From an uncultured Clostridia bacterium (GTDB lineage Bacteria; Bacillota; Clostridia; TANB77; CAG-508), in contig CANQGE010000002.1 of NCBI GenBank assembly GCA_947601495.1, positions 62,001 to 126,000 on the forward strand: a stretch of 64,000 nt of DNA, written 5' to 3'. Position 1 is the first letter of the stretch, and each line of letters begins with the position of its first letter. The notes below the pieces were generated by a model that saw only the letters and a program-made list of their open reading frames with translations, ran no database searches and was not told the origin of the DNA. This document shows positions 35,941-46,900 of this stretch, one piece after another. Made by a program: the position numbers and the translations under genes.

Positions 35941-37128
35941 TTATAATTTTGTTTTTATTCCAATTTTTTCTCTAAGTCTATATTCTAATTTAACATTTAT
36001 TCCATCGGGCTCTACTTCTACGTTTATATTTCTATTTTTGTTTTCTTCTTCATATTTAGAAATTTCAAATTCTTGTTCAAGCTCTTGCTCTAGCTCATTT
36101 TCTATTTTTTGTTTTAGCTCTTCCTCTGAATAACTTTTGCTTTCGTTTTTTAGCTCTACATATCTAGTTGTTTTTATTTCGATTGGAAGATAAAAATTAG
36201 AAAAAAACTTTACTTTTTGATTTGCCACTATTGTATCATAATTTTCGAATTTTGAAACCCCTTTATTTAAATTTATTTTAAATTTATTTATACAAATTTC
36301 GTTTTTTTTCTGTTCGTTTCCAGTTTTTACTGTAATATTTTGCACAAACTCCTCTTTTCTCTCTTTTGTGCAGTAAATTTCGCCAAAAACATCTGCTTCT
36401 GCATGAACATTTCTTACTCCCATATTTTCTCCTTCCATAACTCCCTCAACTAGAATATCTCCTTTTTTTACTTCATCTCCCACATCTACTCTTGCTGTTC
36501 CGCTTTGAACAACAATTTTTGAAATTACAGCATCTTTGCTTGCCACAATATTGCACATTTCATTTTTATCAATAATCTCTGGAATTTCAGTTGCTTCTTC
36601 AACTCTAATTACTGCATTTGTTCCTTTTATATTTATTCCTATCCAAGCTAAATCTTTTCTGTTTAGTCTTATGTCATTACTTATTTTTTGAATATCAATT
36701 TCAGATTTTAATTTTCCAGCACTTATTCCATATTCTTTTACTAGATTTAAAATTTCTTGTTTGCTTAAATTTTCATTTCCAATAATTTCTACATTCCAAA
36801 TAAATTTTGTTGCTATAAAAATAAAAATTGCAATTACTAAAATAGCAATTGCAAAAATTTTTCTTTTTCTATATCTATTAATAAAAAAAGGAACTCCTGA
36901 TTTCTTTTTAATTTTAAGTTTACACTTAGTTTGTTTCGCAATATATACTATTTCTCTAAAATCAGATTTTAGAATTTTGGCTTTTATATATGTGCTTTTT
37001 TCTCTTTTCAAATCTTTAATAAAGATTTTTTTATTTTTGCAAATATTCAAAAATCGTTCTATGAAAAAGCCTTCAACTTCTATCGTTATGTATCCTGCAA
37101 AAAACATATATATTATTTTAAAAATCAT
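35941..37128 (-). CDS. yqfD: Sporulation protein YqfD
   Basis: 395 residues. Cytoplasmic N-terminal domain (GYITIEVEGFFIERFLNICK), one membrane helix (about 89-108), then the extracytoplasmic POTRA-like and hydrolase-like part with NVEIIGNENLSKQEILNLVK, AWIGINIKGTNAVIRVEEA and VKKGDILVEGVMEGENMG. A Glu-rich coiled stretch (EELKQKIENELEQELEQEFE) lies near the C-terminus. YqfD is a sigma-E-controlled engulfment-stage protein in Bacillus. Paired with yqfC upstream, although a foldback element and 330 bp separate them here. Confidence 0.9.
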   Translation of the reverse strand: MIFKIIYMFFAGYITIEVEGFFIERFLNICKNKKIFIKDLKREKSTYIKAKILKSDFREIVYIAKQTKCKLKIKKKSGVPFFINRYRKRKIFAIAILVIAIFIFIATKFIWNVEIIGNENLSKQEILNLVKEYGISAGKLKSEIDIQKISNDIRLNRKDLAWIGINIKGTNAVIRVEEATEIPEIIDKNEMCNIVASKDAVISKIVVQSGTARVDVGDEVKKGDILVEGVMEGENMGVRNVHAEADVFGEIYCTKERKEEFVQNITVKTGNEQKKNEICINKFKINLNKGVSKFENYDTIVANQKVKFFSNFYLPIEIKTTRYVELKNESKSYSEEELKQKIENELEQELEQEFEISKYEEENKNRNINVEVEPDGINVKLEYRLREKIGIKTKL

Positions 37129-37218
37129 AAGTTCTCCTTTTAATCATTAGTTTAGTCAAAATTTTAAAGTTATTTCCTAATAATAAATTATTTCTTAACT
37201 AGAAAATTTATAGCTATT

Positions 37219-37425
37219 AGCTAATTGTAAATTTGTATATTATTAAATGAACTTTTGGATTTGAAAGTAATTCGAATTAGAAATTCTTAGATTATAAAAT
37301 GAGGGATGTTCGAAGGCAAATCGAAGATTTGAGCAGCGAAAGAGGCGCATTTTATAATCTTAGAATTTCTATGAGAATTAGCTTGAACGGAAAAAGTTTA
37401 TTTAATAATATACAATTTACAATTT
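37219..37425. repeat. Long foldback element B
   Basis: Inner arms 37279-37301 and 37348-37370 match at 22 of 23 positions as an inverted repeat. Complementarity continues imperfectly outward (GTATATTATTAAAT near 37233 against ATTTAATAATATAC near 37405), giving arms of about 80 bp. The 46-nt core is richer in G (GAAGGCAAATCGAAGATTTG). The plan is the same as element A at 30462. It fills most of the 330-bp gap between yqfC and yqfD; I see no gene there. Confidence 0.7.
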
Positions 37426-37455
37426 TAATAATTAAAAATTAATAGTTAATAAATG

Positions 37456-37725
37456 CTAATTTTTATTCTCAAAATCTATATTCTCAATTTTCCCAGTAAC
37501 AACAATATCATCATCTGTCATTTGATTTAATTTCAAATTAAATCCATTTATATTTATGTTTCCAATTTGTGTACTTATTTTTGCAAAAAAATCTTCATAT
37601 TCTAAAATGCCTTTAAAATTTTCTATTAGGATTTCATCAAAACCTGTTATTGTAATTTTAGGTGCACTACTTATAACTTCTCTTGGAATTTCCAAAAATT
37701 TACTTACCCTATCATAATTTTTCAT
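37456..37725 (-). CDS. yqfC: Sporulation protein YqfC (YabP family)
   Basis: 89 residues from the ATG at 37725 (GGAG ribosome binding site; an in-frame TTG overlaps that site). YabP/YqfC pattern: SKFLEIPREVISSAPKITIT, GFDEILIENFKGILEY and a C-terminal beta strand VVTGKIENIDFE. A sigma-E-type sporulation gene in Bacillus. Positioned before yqfD as usual. Confidence 0.85.
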   Translation of the reverse strand: MKNYDRVSKFLEIPREVISSAPKITITGFDEILIENFKGILEYEDFFAKISTQIGNININGFNLKLNQMTDDDIVVTGKIENIDFENKN

Positions 37726-37764
37726 AAAAATCTCCAATCTGCAAACTTAAGTTGTACATAAAAA

Positions 37765-37808
37765 AATAAACCTTTTTTAATTATATATTCTTTTAAAAAA
37801 GGTTTATT
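37765..37808 (-). terminator. Terminator of the DUF4116 gene
   Basis: Perfect 16-bp inverted repeat (37765-37780 with 37793-37808), followed in minus sense by a long T run. Lies 78 bp after the stop. Confidence 0.8.
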
Positions 37809-37885
37809 ACTAATTTTAAATTATAAAAATGTTAATATTTTAATTTTAAATTTTTGATTGTTTTAAGTTTTCTTAAAATTTAATT

Positions 37886-38416
37886 TTATTCACTTAATAA
37901 TTTTTTTATGTCTTCGTCTTCTCTCAAATTTGGTGTTATATAATCTAATACTTTTTGTTTTCCTTTGCTTACTGCAAGCATTGCAACTTCTTTATCGTTT
38001 CTTAATCTGTAACTTGCATATTTTAAAATAATTGGTTTATTTGAAACAGCTTTCATAACAACTTCTTTATCGTCTCTAAGCTCTTTACTTGCATAATACA
38101 AGGCTTGGCCATCTTTCTCAGCAGAAGCAAGCACCACTTCTTTATCTGCTTTTAATCTATTGCTTGCATAACAAAATGTCCATCCAGCTTGATTTACAGA
38201 GGCAAGCATAACTTCTTTGTCATCTTTTAATCTATCGCTTGCAAATTCTAAAACGCCCCCGTCTATTTTAACAGCTTTTAATAATATTTCCTTATCATCC
38301 CTTATTTCATCATTTGCCCACTCTATTAATGCTGGATTTTGTTCTACAGCTTTAAAAAAGAATTCTCTATCATCTTTTTTTTCTTTAGCTTCAATTACTT
38401 CTTCGCTATCTGCCAT
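37886..38416 (-). CDS. DUF4116 repeat protein
   Basis: 176 residues made of five to six repeats of about 24-26 residues, each of the form LRDDKEVVLxAVxxNGxALxYAS. Examples are LKDDKEVMLASVNQAGW, LKADKEVVLASAEKDGQ, LRDDKEVVMKAVSNKP and LRNDKEVAMLAVSKG. This matches DUF4116. It is a predicted cytoplasmic helical-repeat scaffold with no known function. Single gene with its own promoter-like sequence (TTTAGA-17-TAAAAT) and terminator. Confidence 0.85.
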   Translation of the reverse strand: MADSEEVIEAKEKKDDREFFFKAVEQNPALIEWANDEIRDDKEILLKAVKIDGGVLEFASDRLKDDKEVMLASVNQAGWTFCYASNRLKADKEVVLASAEKDGQALYYASKELRDDKEVVMKAVSNKPIILKYASYRLRNDKEVAMLAVSKGKQKVLDYITPNLREDEDIKKLLSE

Positions 38417-38508
38417 TTTATTTACCCCTACTTATGAACTATAAAAATTTTACAGTATTAAATTATTAATCTAAACTATTAAATTACCAAAACAATTATA
38501 AACTTAAA

Positions 38509-39120
38509 TTAAAAATAAAAATCAGATTTTTTCTCATATTTTTCCCTTTCTGCTTTTCTTTTCAATTTTTTCTCTTTTTGATTTTTATCATACATAACAA
38601 TTAAAATGAAAATTAAAACGCAAAAAATGAAAAATAATTTGCTTTTAAATAACTTTGAAAGAATTCCTAAATCTGGCACCGTGTAAATAACTTTACCTAT
38701 TATTTTATCATAAGTAACAATTTCTTCATCTTCTTTTTCGTTATTGTCACCTTGTGTTATATATGCATTTTGACCATCGCTAAGAATTATTTTTTTAATT
38801 CTGTGAGTAATAATTTCTCCATCATCTCTTTTGAAAGTAATAATATTACCAACTTTAAATTTGTCGTTTGAATATCCTTTTCTAACAACAATAACATCAT
38901 TCTTTTTTAATCTTGGTTCCATACTTTCAGAAGTAACTGTATAGTTTTCAATATTTAAAAAACTAGGAATTTCCTTAGAATTTCCTAGTTCTAAAATTAT
39001 TAATAACAAACTAAATAACATAATAGGAATCAAAATAATATATAATATTATAATAGATATTTTTTTTATTTTTTGCCTTCGCTTTATTCTTTCTGATATA
39101 ACATCATTTTCATATTTCAT
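38509..39120 (-). CDS. SipW-type signal peptidase I (1 of 3 active-looking)
   Basis: 203 residues. N-terminal helix about residues 20-45, and a C-terminal helix near 170-190 with a basic tail. The catalytic pair of the archaeal/ER/SipW type is visible: Ser66 in TVTSESMEPRLKKNDVIVV, and His106 in EIITHRIKKI where bacterial SipI would have Lys. Box E-like QGDNNEKEDEEIV is present. It would cut secreted TasA-like subunits outside the membrane. Third gene of a small operon with a 535-residue protein and a 40-residue protein, next to the giant adhesin gene. Confidence 0.85.
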   Translation of the reverse strand: MKYENDVISERIKRRQKIKKISIIILYIILIPIMLFSLLLIILELGNSKEIPSFLNIENYTVTSESMEPRLKKNDVIVVRKGYSNDKFKVGNIITFKRDDGEIITHRIKKIILSDGQNAYITQGDNNEKEDEEIVTYDKIIGKVIYTVPDLGILSKLFKSKLFFIFCVLIFILIVMYDKNQKEKKLKRKAEREKYEKKSDFYF

Positions 39121-39128
39121 AAAATTAC

Positions 39129-40736
39129 CTATTCTCTATTAATATTTGATACTAATGGTTTTGCTCTTTCTACAAAGCTAATATCATCTAAATTCAATTT
39201 ACTTTTTCTAATGTTATAATAATTAACTATTTTTTCAATGTCCTTCATAACATTTTCTAAGTTATCATCTAAGTCTTCTTTTATTAATCTTATATTCATT
39301 ATTTGATATCTATTTGAAATAATAGATGTAATATTAGGCTCTTCTGCAAGTTTTATATTATTAAGCATTACCTTATATGGTTGATTTATAAAATCTAATA
39401 ATTCTTGTAGTTCTTTTTGAACATCAACATCTGGATCATCTTTATATTGCTCTTTTATAAGTTTATAAGCATATGTGTAGAAAGAAGATACTATTTTAAA
39501 CATATATTTAATTGAGCAGTTTTCATCAACATATTCTGCTATTCTAGTATTTACCATTTCCTCATCTAAATCCATATAAAGTTCATTTATTTGTTTTATT
39601 TTTTCATTTGTTAAAACTGGAAATGTATATATTTCATGTTTTATTTTTCTTCTAAATAATATGAATAGTATGTTGTTTGCTCTCTTAATATTACGTTTAT
39701 TCTTTTCATTTTCTTTAACTAGTTCTTGCTCTTTTTTACGTAATTCTTTGTTTTTCTTTTCATAAGAATCTTTAAATGCTTCTTTATTTTTATATTTTTC
39801 TTTTAAGTCGTCAATAATATATTTGTATTTCATATATACATTATATTCTTGAAGAGTGTGTAATAGGCTTACAAAGTTTTTATCTATTTCTTCTTGCTTT
39901 TCTGGACTAGCATTATAATAGTCTACTGTGCATAGCTTGGTATATAGAACTTCTAATTCTTTATTTGAAAAGTCTTTAATTTTCCATTCACCATCTATAA
40001 ATTTATTTAATATACGTTTTTGGTCTATTGCCTCTATTTCTATTAATTCTTTATTTAATTCGAAAAAGCGCTCAACAAATTTATTTTTATCTAGTTTTAA
40101 TTCACTAAGTACTTTATCATTCTTTTCATTAAGTTCTTTTTCAAATTTTTTAGCATTAATATAGTAAAGGTATCTTAAATTAAGTTCTATATGCGTAACT
40201 ATATCTGGACATTTCCAATAAATGTCTTCAAAAGTTTTCTTTAATTTGTTTGAAGAAAAATTCTCCATTTCTTCGAAGAAAACTTTAATATATTCATTTG
40301 TGTACTTACTATAATTGAAATCTTTTTCTGTAAGTACTATTCCAAACTCTCTAAACTTTTCTATGAATAGTTTTATGTTTTGGTTTACTAAATTAAAGTC
40401 TCCTTCAAAGAACCAATGTAGACTATGAGTTATTCTATCAAGTTCTAATTTTTCATAAGGTGTATTTAGTTCATTGAATAAATCAATGTTTCCAATGCTA
40501 TCTATGTTCTTATTAATTCTTGCAATATTAGGATTTTCTGTGATATCAACAATTTTATCATATCGCTCTTGAATTTCATCTAATATTACTTGTTTAATTT
40601 TTAAAGCAGCATCATATAATTCGCCTACTTTTTTAACATATTGACTACGATTTTTCTTTGTATTTATAGGCAAAATGCTTAAAATTTGCTTATTACTAGA
40701 TATATATTTTTCTATTTCAACAGATATATCGTTCAT
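39129..40736 (-). CDS. Hypothetical helical/coiled-coil protein, 535 aa
   Basis: Unrecognised. Highly charged and helical; a coiled coil of about 45 residues (KEKYKNKEAFKDSYEKKNKE and following) lies near 310-355. A short hydrophobic stretch NNILFILFRRK (about 353-363) could be buried or membrane-touching. No signal peptide. Encoded 8 bp before a SipW-like peptidase gene and directly after a 40-residue ORF. Its size, helical content and place resemble the unknown 332-residue protein of the fibre operon, but I cannot show homology. Confidence 0.7.
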   Translation of the reverse strand: MNDISVEIEKYISSNKQILSILPINTKKNRSQYVKKVGELYDAALKIKQVILDEIQERYDKIVDITENPNIARINKNIDSIGNIDLFNELNTPYEKLELDRITHSLHWFFEGDFNLVNQNIKLFIEKFREFGIVLTEKDFNYSKYTNEYIKVFFEEMENFSSNKLKKTFEDIYWKCPDIVTHIELNLRYLYYINAKKFEKELNEKNDKVLSELKLDKNKFVERFFELNKELIEIEAIDQKRILNKFIDGEWKIKDFSNKELEVLYTKLCTVDYYNASPEKQEEIDKNFVSLLHTLQEYNVYMKYKYIIDDLKEKYKNKEAFKDSYEKKNKELRKKEQELVKENEKNKRNIKRANNILFILFRRKIKHEIYTFPVLTNEKIKQINELYMDLDEEMVNTRIAEYVDENCSIKYMFKIVSSFYTYAYKLIKEQYKDDPDVDVQKELQELLDFINQPYKVMLNNIKLAEEPNITSIISNRYQIMNIRLIKEDLDDNLENVMKDIEKIVNYYNIRKSKLNLDDISFVERAKPLVSNINRE

Positions 40737-40859
40737 TTATTCTTCCGTACCTTTCTCTCTTTTTTCTTTTTCTAAAAAATCTATATATTCACTAATTTCT
40801 TTATATAAATTTAATAGACTTTCGTGACTTAATTTCGATAACTCAAAATTTTCTTCCAT
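40737..40859 (-). CDS. Small hypothetical protein, 40 aa
   Basis: MEENFELSKLSHESLLNLYK then EISEYIDFLEKEKREKGTEE. AAGGA ribosome binding site. Its TAA stop directly abuts the ATG of the 535-residue gene (TAAATG). First gene after the promoter at 40902, so likely real. Helical; no family known. Confidence 0.6.
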   Translation of the reverse strand: MEENFELSKLSHESLLNLYKEISEYIDFLEKEKREKGTEE

Positions 40860-40901
40860 CGTACTAATTTCCTTTCAAGAAATTTTATTTTTACAAAATA
40901 C

Positions 40902-40930
40902 ATTATATATTAATTATTAATTTTAGTCTA
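40902..40930 (-). promoter_or_regulatory. Promoter of the 40.9-38.5 kb operon
   Basis: In minus sense TAGACT, 17 nt, TATAAT. The -35 is a 4/6 match and the -10 is consensus. Confidence 0.6.
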
Positions 40931-40970
40931 CACCTTTGTTAATAATTTTTTTATTTTTTTAGACTCAAAA

Positions 40971-43900
40971 TTATTTTATTATAACATAAGAGAATGCGTC
41001 GCCAATTTCTTCATATTCTTTAATGTTATAATTTTCTACTCTAGTTATAGTGCCCTCTCCATCTTTAACTTCTCTTTGAACTGTTGTGTCATTTACATCA
41101 TATAGTTTAAATACTAATTTATATGTTCCAGTTGTTAATTTTGTTTTTAACTCGTAAGTTAAATTATCAAAAGTAACAGTAGTCATATCTTGAGCTTTTT
41201 CATTAATTGCATCTGTATCTAATGCTATATATTCTCTATCAAATTTCTTCCAAGAATTTATAAAATCAACAACTTCTTGATTGCTATCATCATATGAACT
41301 TATAATTTCCTGTGGAATTTCTAGTTCATTTGTAACATAATCTTTTAAATCAACTAAAGTATAATTTGTGTCATAAGGATTAATGCTTTCATCTTCTGCT
41401 GTATTATAATTTCTTCTATATAAAGATACTGTTATAAATGGATTTGTTAAACCAGATTGATAATCTAAATTAACTTCAAGTTTATTATCTTCATCAGATT
41501 CAGAAATATATCCTTCGTCATTTAAAGTATGTCCTGTTTGATAATCTACTATATATTCTTTTTCAGATTTAAAGCTTGATTTTAATCCATAAATATCGTT
41601 TATAATTCTAACATTTACTGTATCTGAAGCAGAGGCTTCAACACCAAAGTATATACCATCTGCAGAACCAAAGCTTTCAATTAAAATTTGATAATCTCCT
41701 GTTTCTAGAACACTATTTGTTGTATCAATTGATATATTTGATGAAACGTTAGAAACAAGTTCTGCAAGTTTAATTCTTGTTACACCATCTGCTCTAGGAT
41801 AATAGTAATGTCCATCTAATTCAAATGCTGTACCTAGTAAACTACCTCCTGGCAATTGAACATAGTCTCCATTTTCGTCTTTAACAAATAATGTTAATTT
41901 AACACCTAATTTTTTATCAAAATATCTAGTATCAAATACCATTGAGCCTTTGCTTGCATTATAAATTGTGTTTACTGTTAAAGTTTCATCTCTTCCTAAA
42001 TAGATTTTGTCTCTACTTAAAGTTGCTTCAATATCTATTGTAGAAGTTGATTCATAAATGTTATATCTTGTTGTCTGTAATTGGTCATTAATGATTTTTG
42101 CTAAGTCTAGTGTTCCTTCTTCTCCATACACATCAAGATCATATCTTAAATACATTTCAAAGTAGCAACCATCTGGAGTTATTTTGTCGCCATCTGCATG
42201 TGTTCCAAAATCTGCTCCTTCAAAGTTAACTATGAATATAAAGTTTTCATATTCGTAATTTAAGTCTGATAGATAATATTTTTTCTTCATTTCCGCTTCC
42301 GAATATTTTTCATTCGTACTACCCATCGCCAAGAATTCATCTAACTTAAATTCTCGCTTATCACTTGCTTCATCTTCAGCAGTTACTGTGTAGTAATAAT
42401 ATTCAGGGTTATTTTTGTCATATCTATCTATCATTGTAATCGTTGTATCTTCTGGGAAAGTATAAATTCCTGTTGAAATTACTCTATATGCTTTATCATA
42501 GTAATCATCTTTTACTTCATATCCTGCATCTGTTATTGTTTTTTCTAGCGAACTAAAGAAGTCTTGCTCACCAATTTCAAAGTAGGTCGAAAAACTACTC
42601 TTTGTTGTTATGTTTGTTAATGTTCCTGTAAACAAATCATATTGCATACCTGGAGTTATTGCAGTGTTGTAACCAATACCTTCATATACTCTTGTAAACA
42701 ATTGACAGTTTATAATAACTAACGCTGTTCCTCTATTTAATGCATCTCGCCAATAAGTTACATTCATTGTTATTGTGTATCTTCCTAAATCTTGGTCTTC
42801 AGTGATGTTATTTGAGTGATATAGGAAGAAACTTAATGATGGCGTGGTTTGAGCATTTTCAAATTGATATCTTTCAGATCCATCATAGCCTTTCATATAG
42901 AAGTTTGTTGTACCAGGAAGACTCCAACCTGTGTTTCCAGATTTCATAGATAAACCGAAAGTTCTATTTGCTTCAGTTGTATTAATATTTTCAATTTCAT
43001 TTTTATTTACTAGATTAATGTTTGTGTCTAATCCAGATGTATCTATACCACTCATAGTTAAAGTAGCATCTGGGAAGTTCATATCTGAGAATGGTAATTC
43101 AACAGATCCTAATGTAGAGAATTTTGATGCAACTAATTCTATATCATAAATATATGTATCTTGATCTGGACCAGCATACCAATAATAATATGTATAATCA
43201 CCTGTTGGTGTTGGAATAATGTATGCTGTATATGATTTTGCACTGTAGTTTTCAGAATTTATGCTTCCATATTCATATCCTTCATCTAGTGATTCATAGT
43301 TTGTATAGAATCCATCTTTTTCAATGTCTTGTTCTGGATTTTTAGTATGTTCACCATATACATATGTACGTAAATATTCTCTTGAATTCCAATCTGTAAT
43401 TTGTCCACCTGTTACATAGCTTTGGTCATATATTCCTTTATAAATGCCATCTGGATCTGAGCTTCCTTCTGGAGCAGATTTATATATTCCAAAGAATGTC
43501 ATTCCTTTAACAGGTCCAACTTCAAGGCTCTGTGGGTCTCCATAGCAAACATTTAAGTTTACACCATTTGCCATATAAATTCTGTTATCTGAAGATGCAT
43601 CTACTGTATAATCTGGATTTATAGTAACAGTAGCATAAGTTCCATCTGCATTTAGAGATTCATATTTTGAAAGTCTGTTAGCACCATTTCTTAAGTAAAG
43701 TATTGAATTGTTTTGTAATTTTAAATCTGCTATTTTGTTAAATGTAAATGGAGTTTCCTTGTAGTTACTTGTACTATCTTTTATACCTGCAAGCATCAAT
43801 ACTGAATTATTTATTACAACATCTGTACATCTTTGTATTGATACTAATTTTTTACGATTTGATTCAGTACCAAAATTCATTATGTTTACAAAACCATCTT

Positions 43901-46900
43901 GTGCAGCGTTTGATGCGTTACCAGAACCAAATATACTTCCACCTATTGTTAAAGCATTAGCATCTGTTGTATCATAACCATCGCCATAAACATTTATATA
44001 AATTTTATCTGTAACACTTATAGCTGTATCATCCCATACATCTGTATTAACATTCATGGATTGACCACCACCATAAACTGTTCCAGCTATTTTTATTTCT
44101 CCTTGTATGTAGTTTTTATCCTCTCCGTGATATGTATCAATCGCTTCATTTCCTATATTTATGTATGTGCTACCATTTATAACTGATGAATTTGCTCCAC
44201 CATAGATGTTTCCATCTATAATAATTCCTGCTATATCTACTGTGGTATGAGCTGTTTTTTGATTAGTATATCCTGTTTCAGCTGCATTTCCACCACCATA
44301 TAAGTTATTTTTAATATATGTGTTTTCTTCTGAATATACATTTGAATTTCCATAAACAATAGCGTTGCTACCATTTCCAGCAGCATAAACATTTCCGCTT
44401 ATTGTTGGTGAAGTAAGTTCTACATTTGCTGAACCGTTTACAAAACCATTATCTCCTCCACCATATACATCATCAGCAATTTGTGCACCTTCATTTAAGT
44501 CTACTCTTGTATCACCTTGAACAGAAGCTGTAATACCTTTTCCTCCACCAAATACTCTATAAATACTTGATGTATCTACACTAACTTCTGTATTTTCCCC
44601 AGTACTTCCTGGATTTCTTCCTGCTGTTCCAATTTCAGCACCATTGCCTCCGCCATATACATTTTCTTCGATGGTTGAATCTTTTACTATTACCTTTGTA
44701 TTCTCATTAACTTCGCCCTGGTCTCCTCCACCATATACATTTGGCACAAGAGCATCAGATAGAATACTTACTGCTGTTCCACCAACATCTGCTGATCTAC
44801 CACCGCCAAATACTGCTTCATATACTTTTGGCTTGTCTCCTTGTTTATCCCAGATTTCATTTGATACGGTTACATTTGTGTATCCTGTAACATTTCCTTC
44901 ATCTCCACCACCGTATACTGAATCTTTTATAACTGATGCCATTACAGAAACTGCTGTTGCGTTTTGAACAGCTCCTTGTTTTCCACCACCGAATACATTA
45001 TTTGTAACTGTTGCTTCTGTATTAACACTAGTGTTTCCACCAACATTTGCTTGATTTCCACCGCCATATACAGATTCTTCTATTTCTGAACTTGTGATGT
45101 TAACTTTTGTATTTTGTCTAACTTCTCCTGCATCTCCACCGCCATAAACACTTCCAGCAAATTTAGCAGTTACTCCATCTCCAATTGTTTTTTCAGTACT
45201 TACATCTGTAACTTCTATATCTGTGTTACCACTTACAACTGCTGTTGCACCTTTTCCACCTCCAAAGGCAGAACCATTTATTTGAGAAGTAGTTATATTT
45301 ACATCTGTATCTCCATTAATCGGTCCGGCATTTCCACCGCCATATACTGTTTCTACAATTGAATTTTCTATATTTACTGTGGCAAGATCACTTACAGTTG
45401 CTTGTTGTCCATATCCGCCACCATACACTGTTTTTACATTTGCTAGTTCTGAACAATTTACATTTGTTAAGCTCAAATCTCCTGATGTGTTTGAACCGCC
45501 ATATAATGCTTCAGTAACTGTTGCTCCTATTGCATTTATTTCTCTTGGGTTAGAGCCTCTGATTCCAGCTTCATTACCTCCGTTAAATGCATTATCTACT
45601 GTTGCATTTTTATAAAGGTTTACTGTATCACTAGTTGTATCTTCTGTGATATAAGCTTGATTTCCTCCACCATAAACTTCTGGTATATAAGTTTTATAGT
45701 TTTCTCCAATTTTTACCAAAACATCGCCATATATTTTACCATTTATATTACATCCGCCAAATACTTTGGAATTTGGAAAATCACCACTATCAACTGTTAC
45801 TGTTACATTATTTAAACTTGAAACAGCAGCATCAGCTTCTCCTCTTCCTCCTCCATAAATATCTCCATTTATTGTTATTGTTTTATCTTCTGAAAAATGA
45901 TCTTCAACATTTAAAGTAGTTTCTCCTCTAACTGTACCTAAAGCACTTCCTCCATATATGCTTCCTTCTATATTTATGTTGTTGTCTTGGTCAAAAACAG
46001 TTAAATTAACTTTACGAGAAATTGTTGTTTCTGAACCTTTTCCTCCTCCAAATAAAGCATCATTATTTTCTGCATTTACTCCAATAGTTCCACCTGTAAT
46101 ACTTATTTTAGCATCACTTGAAATTGTACCTGAAGTATTTGCTCCACCATAAATTGTTCCATTTACAGTTCCGTCTTTCATATTAATTTCAATAGAACCA
46201 TTTACGCCGTTATTATTTCCACCGCCATAAACATCATATTCTACTGTTCCACCTAAAATATCTATTATACTCGTAGCAGTTTTTTCTGTAGCTTCTTTTG
46301 AAGGAATTTCTGATAAATATATTGTTGTTGCTTCTGATGCATTAGTTGTGCCACTCCAAGCACCATTACGAAACATTAAATATCCTGTAGTTGAAAACCA
46401 ACCACCGTATCCATTAGTATAGCTTATTGTATACCCTGTGCCACTTCTATTTAAAGAAAATGTTAATCCTCTAGTATTCGTAGAAAGTGTTGCAGTGTCA
46501 TTTCTTATTGTCATATATAAATATCTCTCTGTACTTCTATTCCTTATATATCCGTTATCTGCTACTTCCCATTGTGCAGTCTCTGGAAGATCACTTAAGT
46601 CTGAAAAAGCTGTATTTGTCAAATTTGTTCCATTAGAACTTAATGCATTTCCCGATTTTGGTCCAGTTGAAATAGCATAATATGTTTTTTCAGTATCTTC
46701 ACCTGCACCTTCAACCTTTCCAAAATTTCCAGCTGCGTAAACATGATGCTTTATATCTGCATTTCCATCTATTACAACATGTGTAGAAGAGGTACATCCA
46801 CTATAAGTAGCCCCTCTTGTTCCATTTCCTGCACCTAAAACACATCCTGCACTTACATCATATAAAGTGTTATTTATTCCAGCAGTACCTACTACTGCAT

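Noticed and set aside
40971..41200. LPXTG-type sorting signal at the end of the giant adhesin
   Set aside because: The C-terminus has no LPxTG motif, hydrophobic segment or basic tail.
43900..46300. Repetitive DNA that could suggest a CRISPR or tandem array
   Set aside because: The repeats are short, degenerate and in frame with the YGGGN protein motif; spacers and repeats of constant length are absent.
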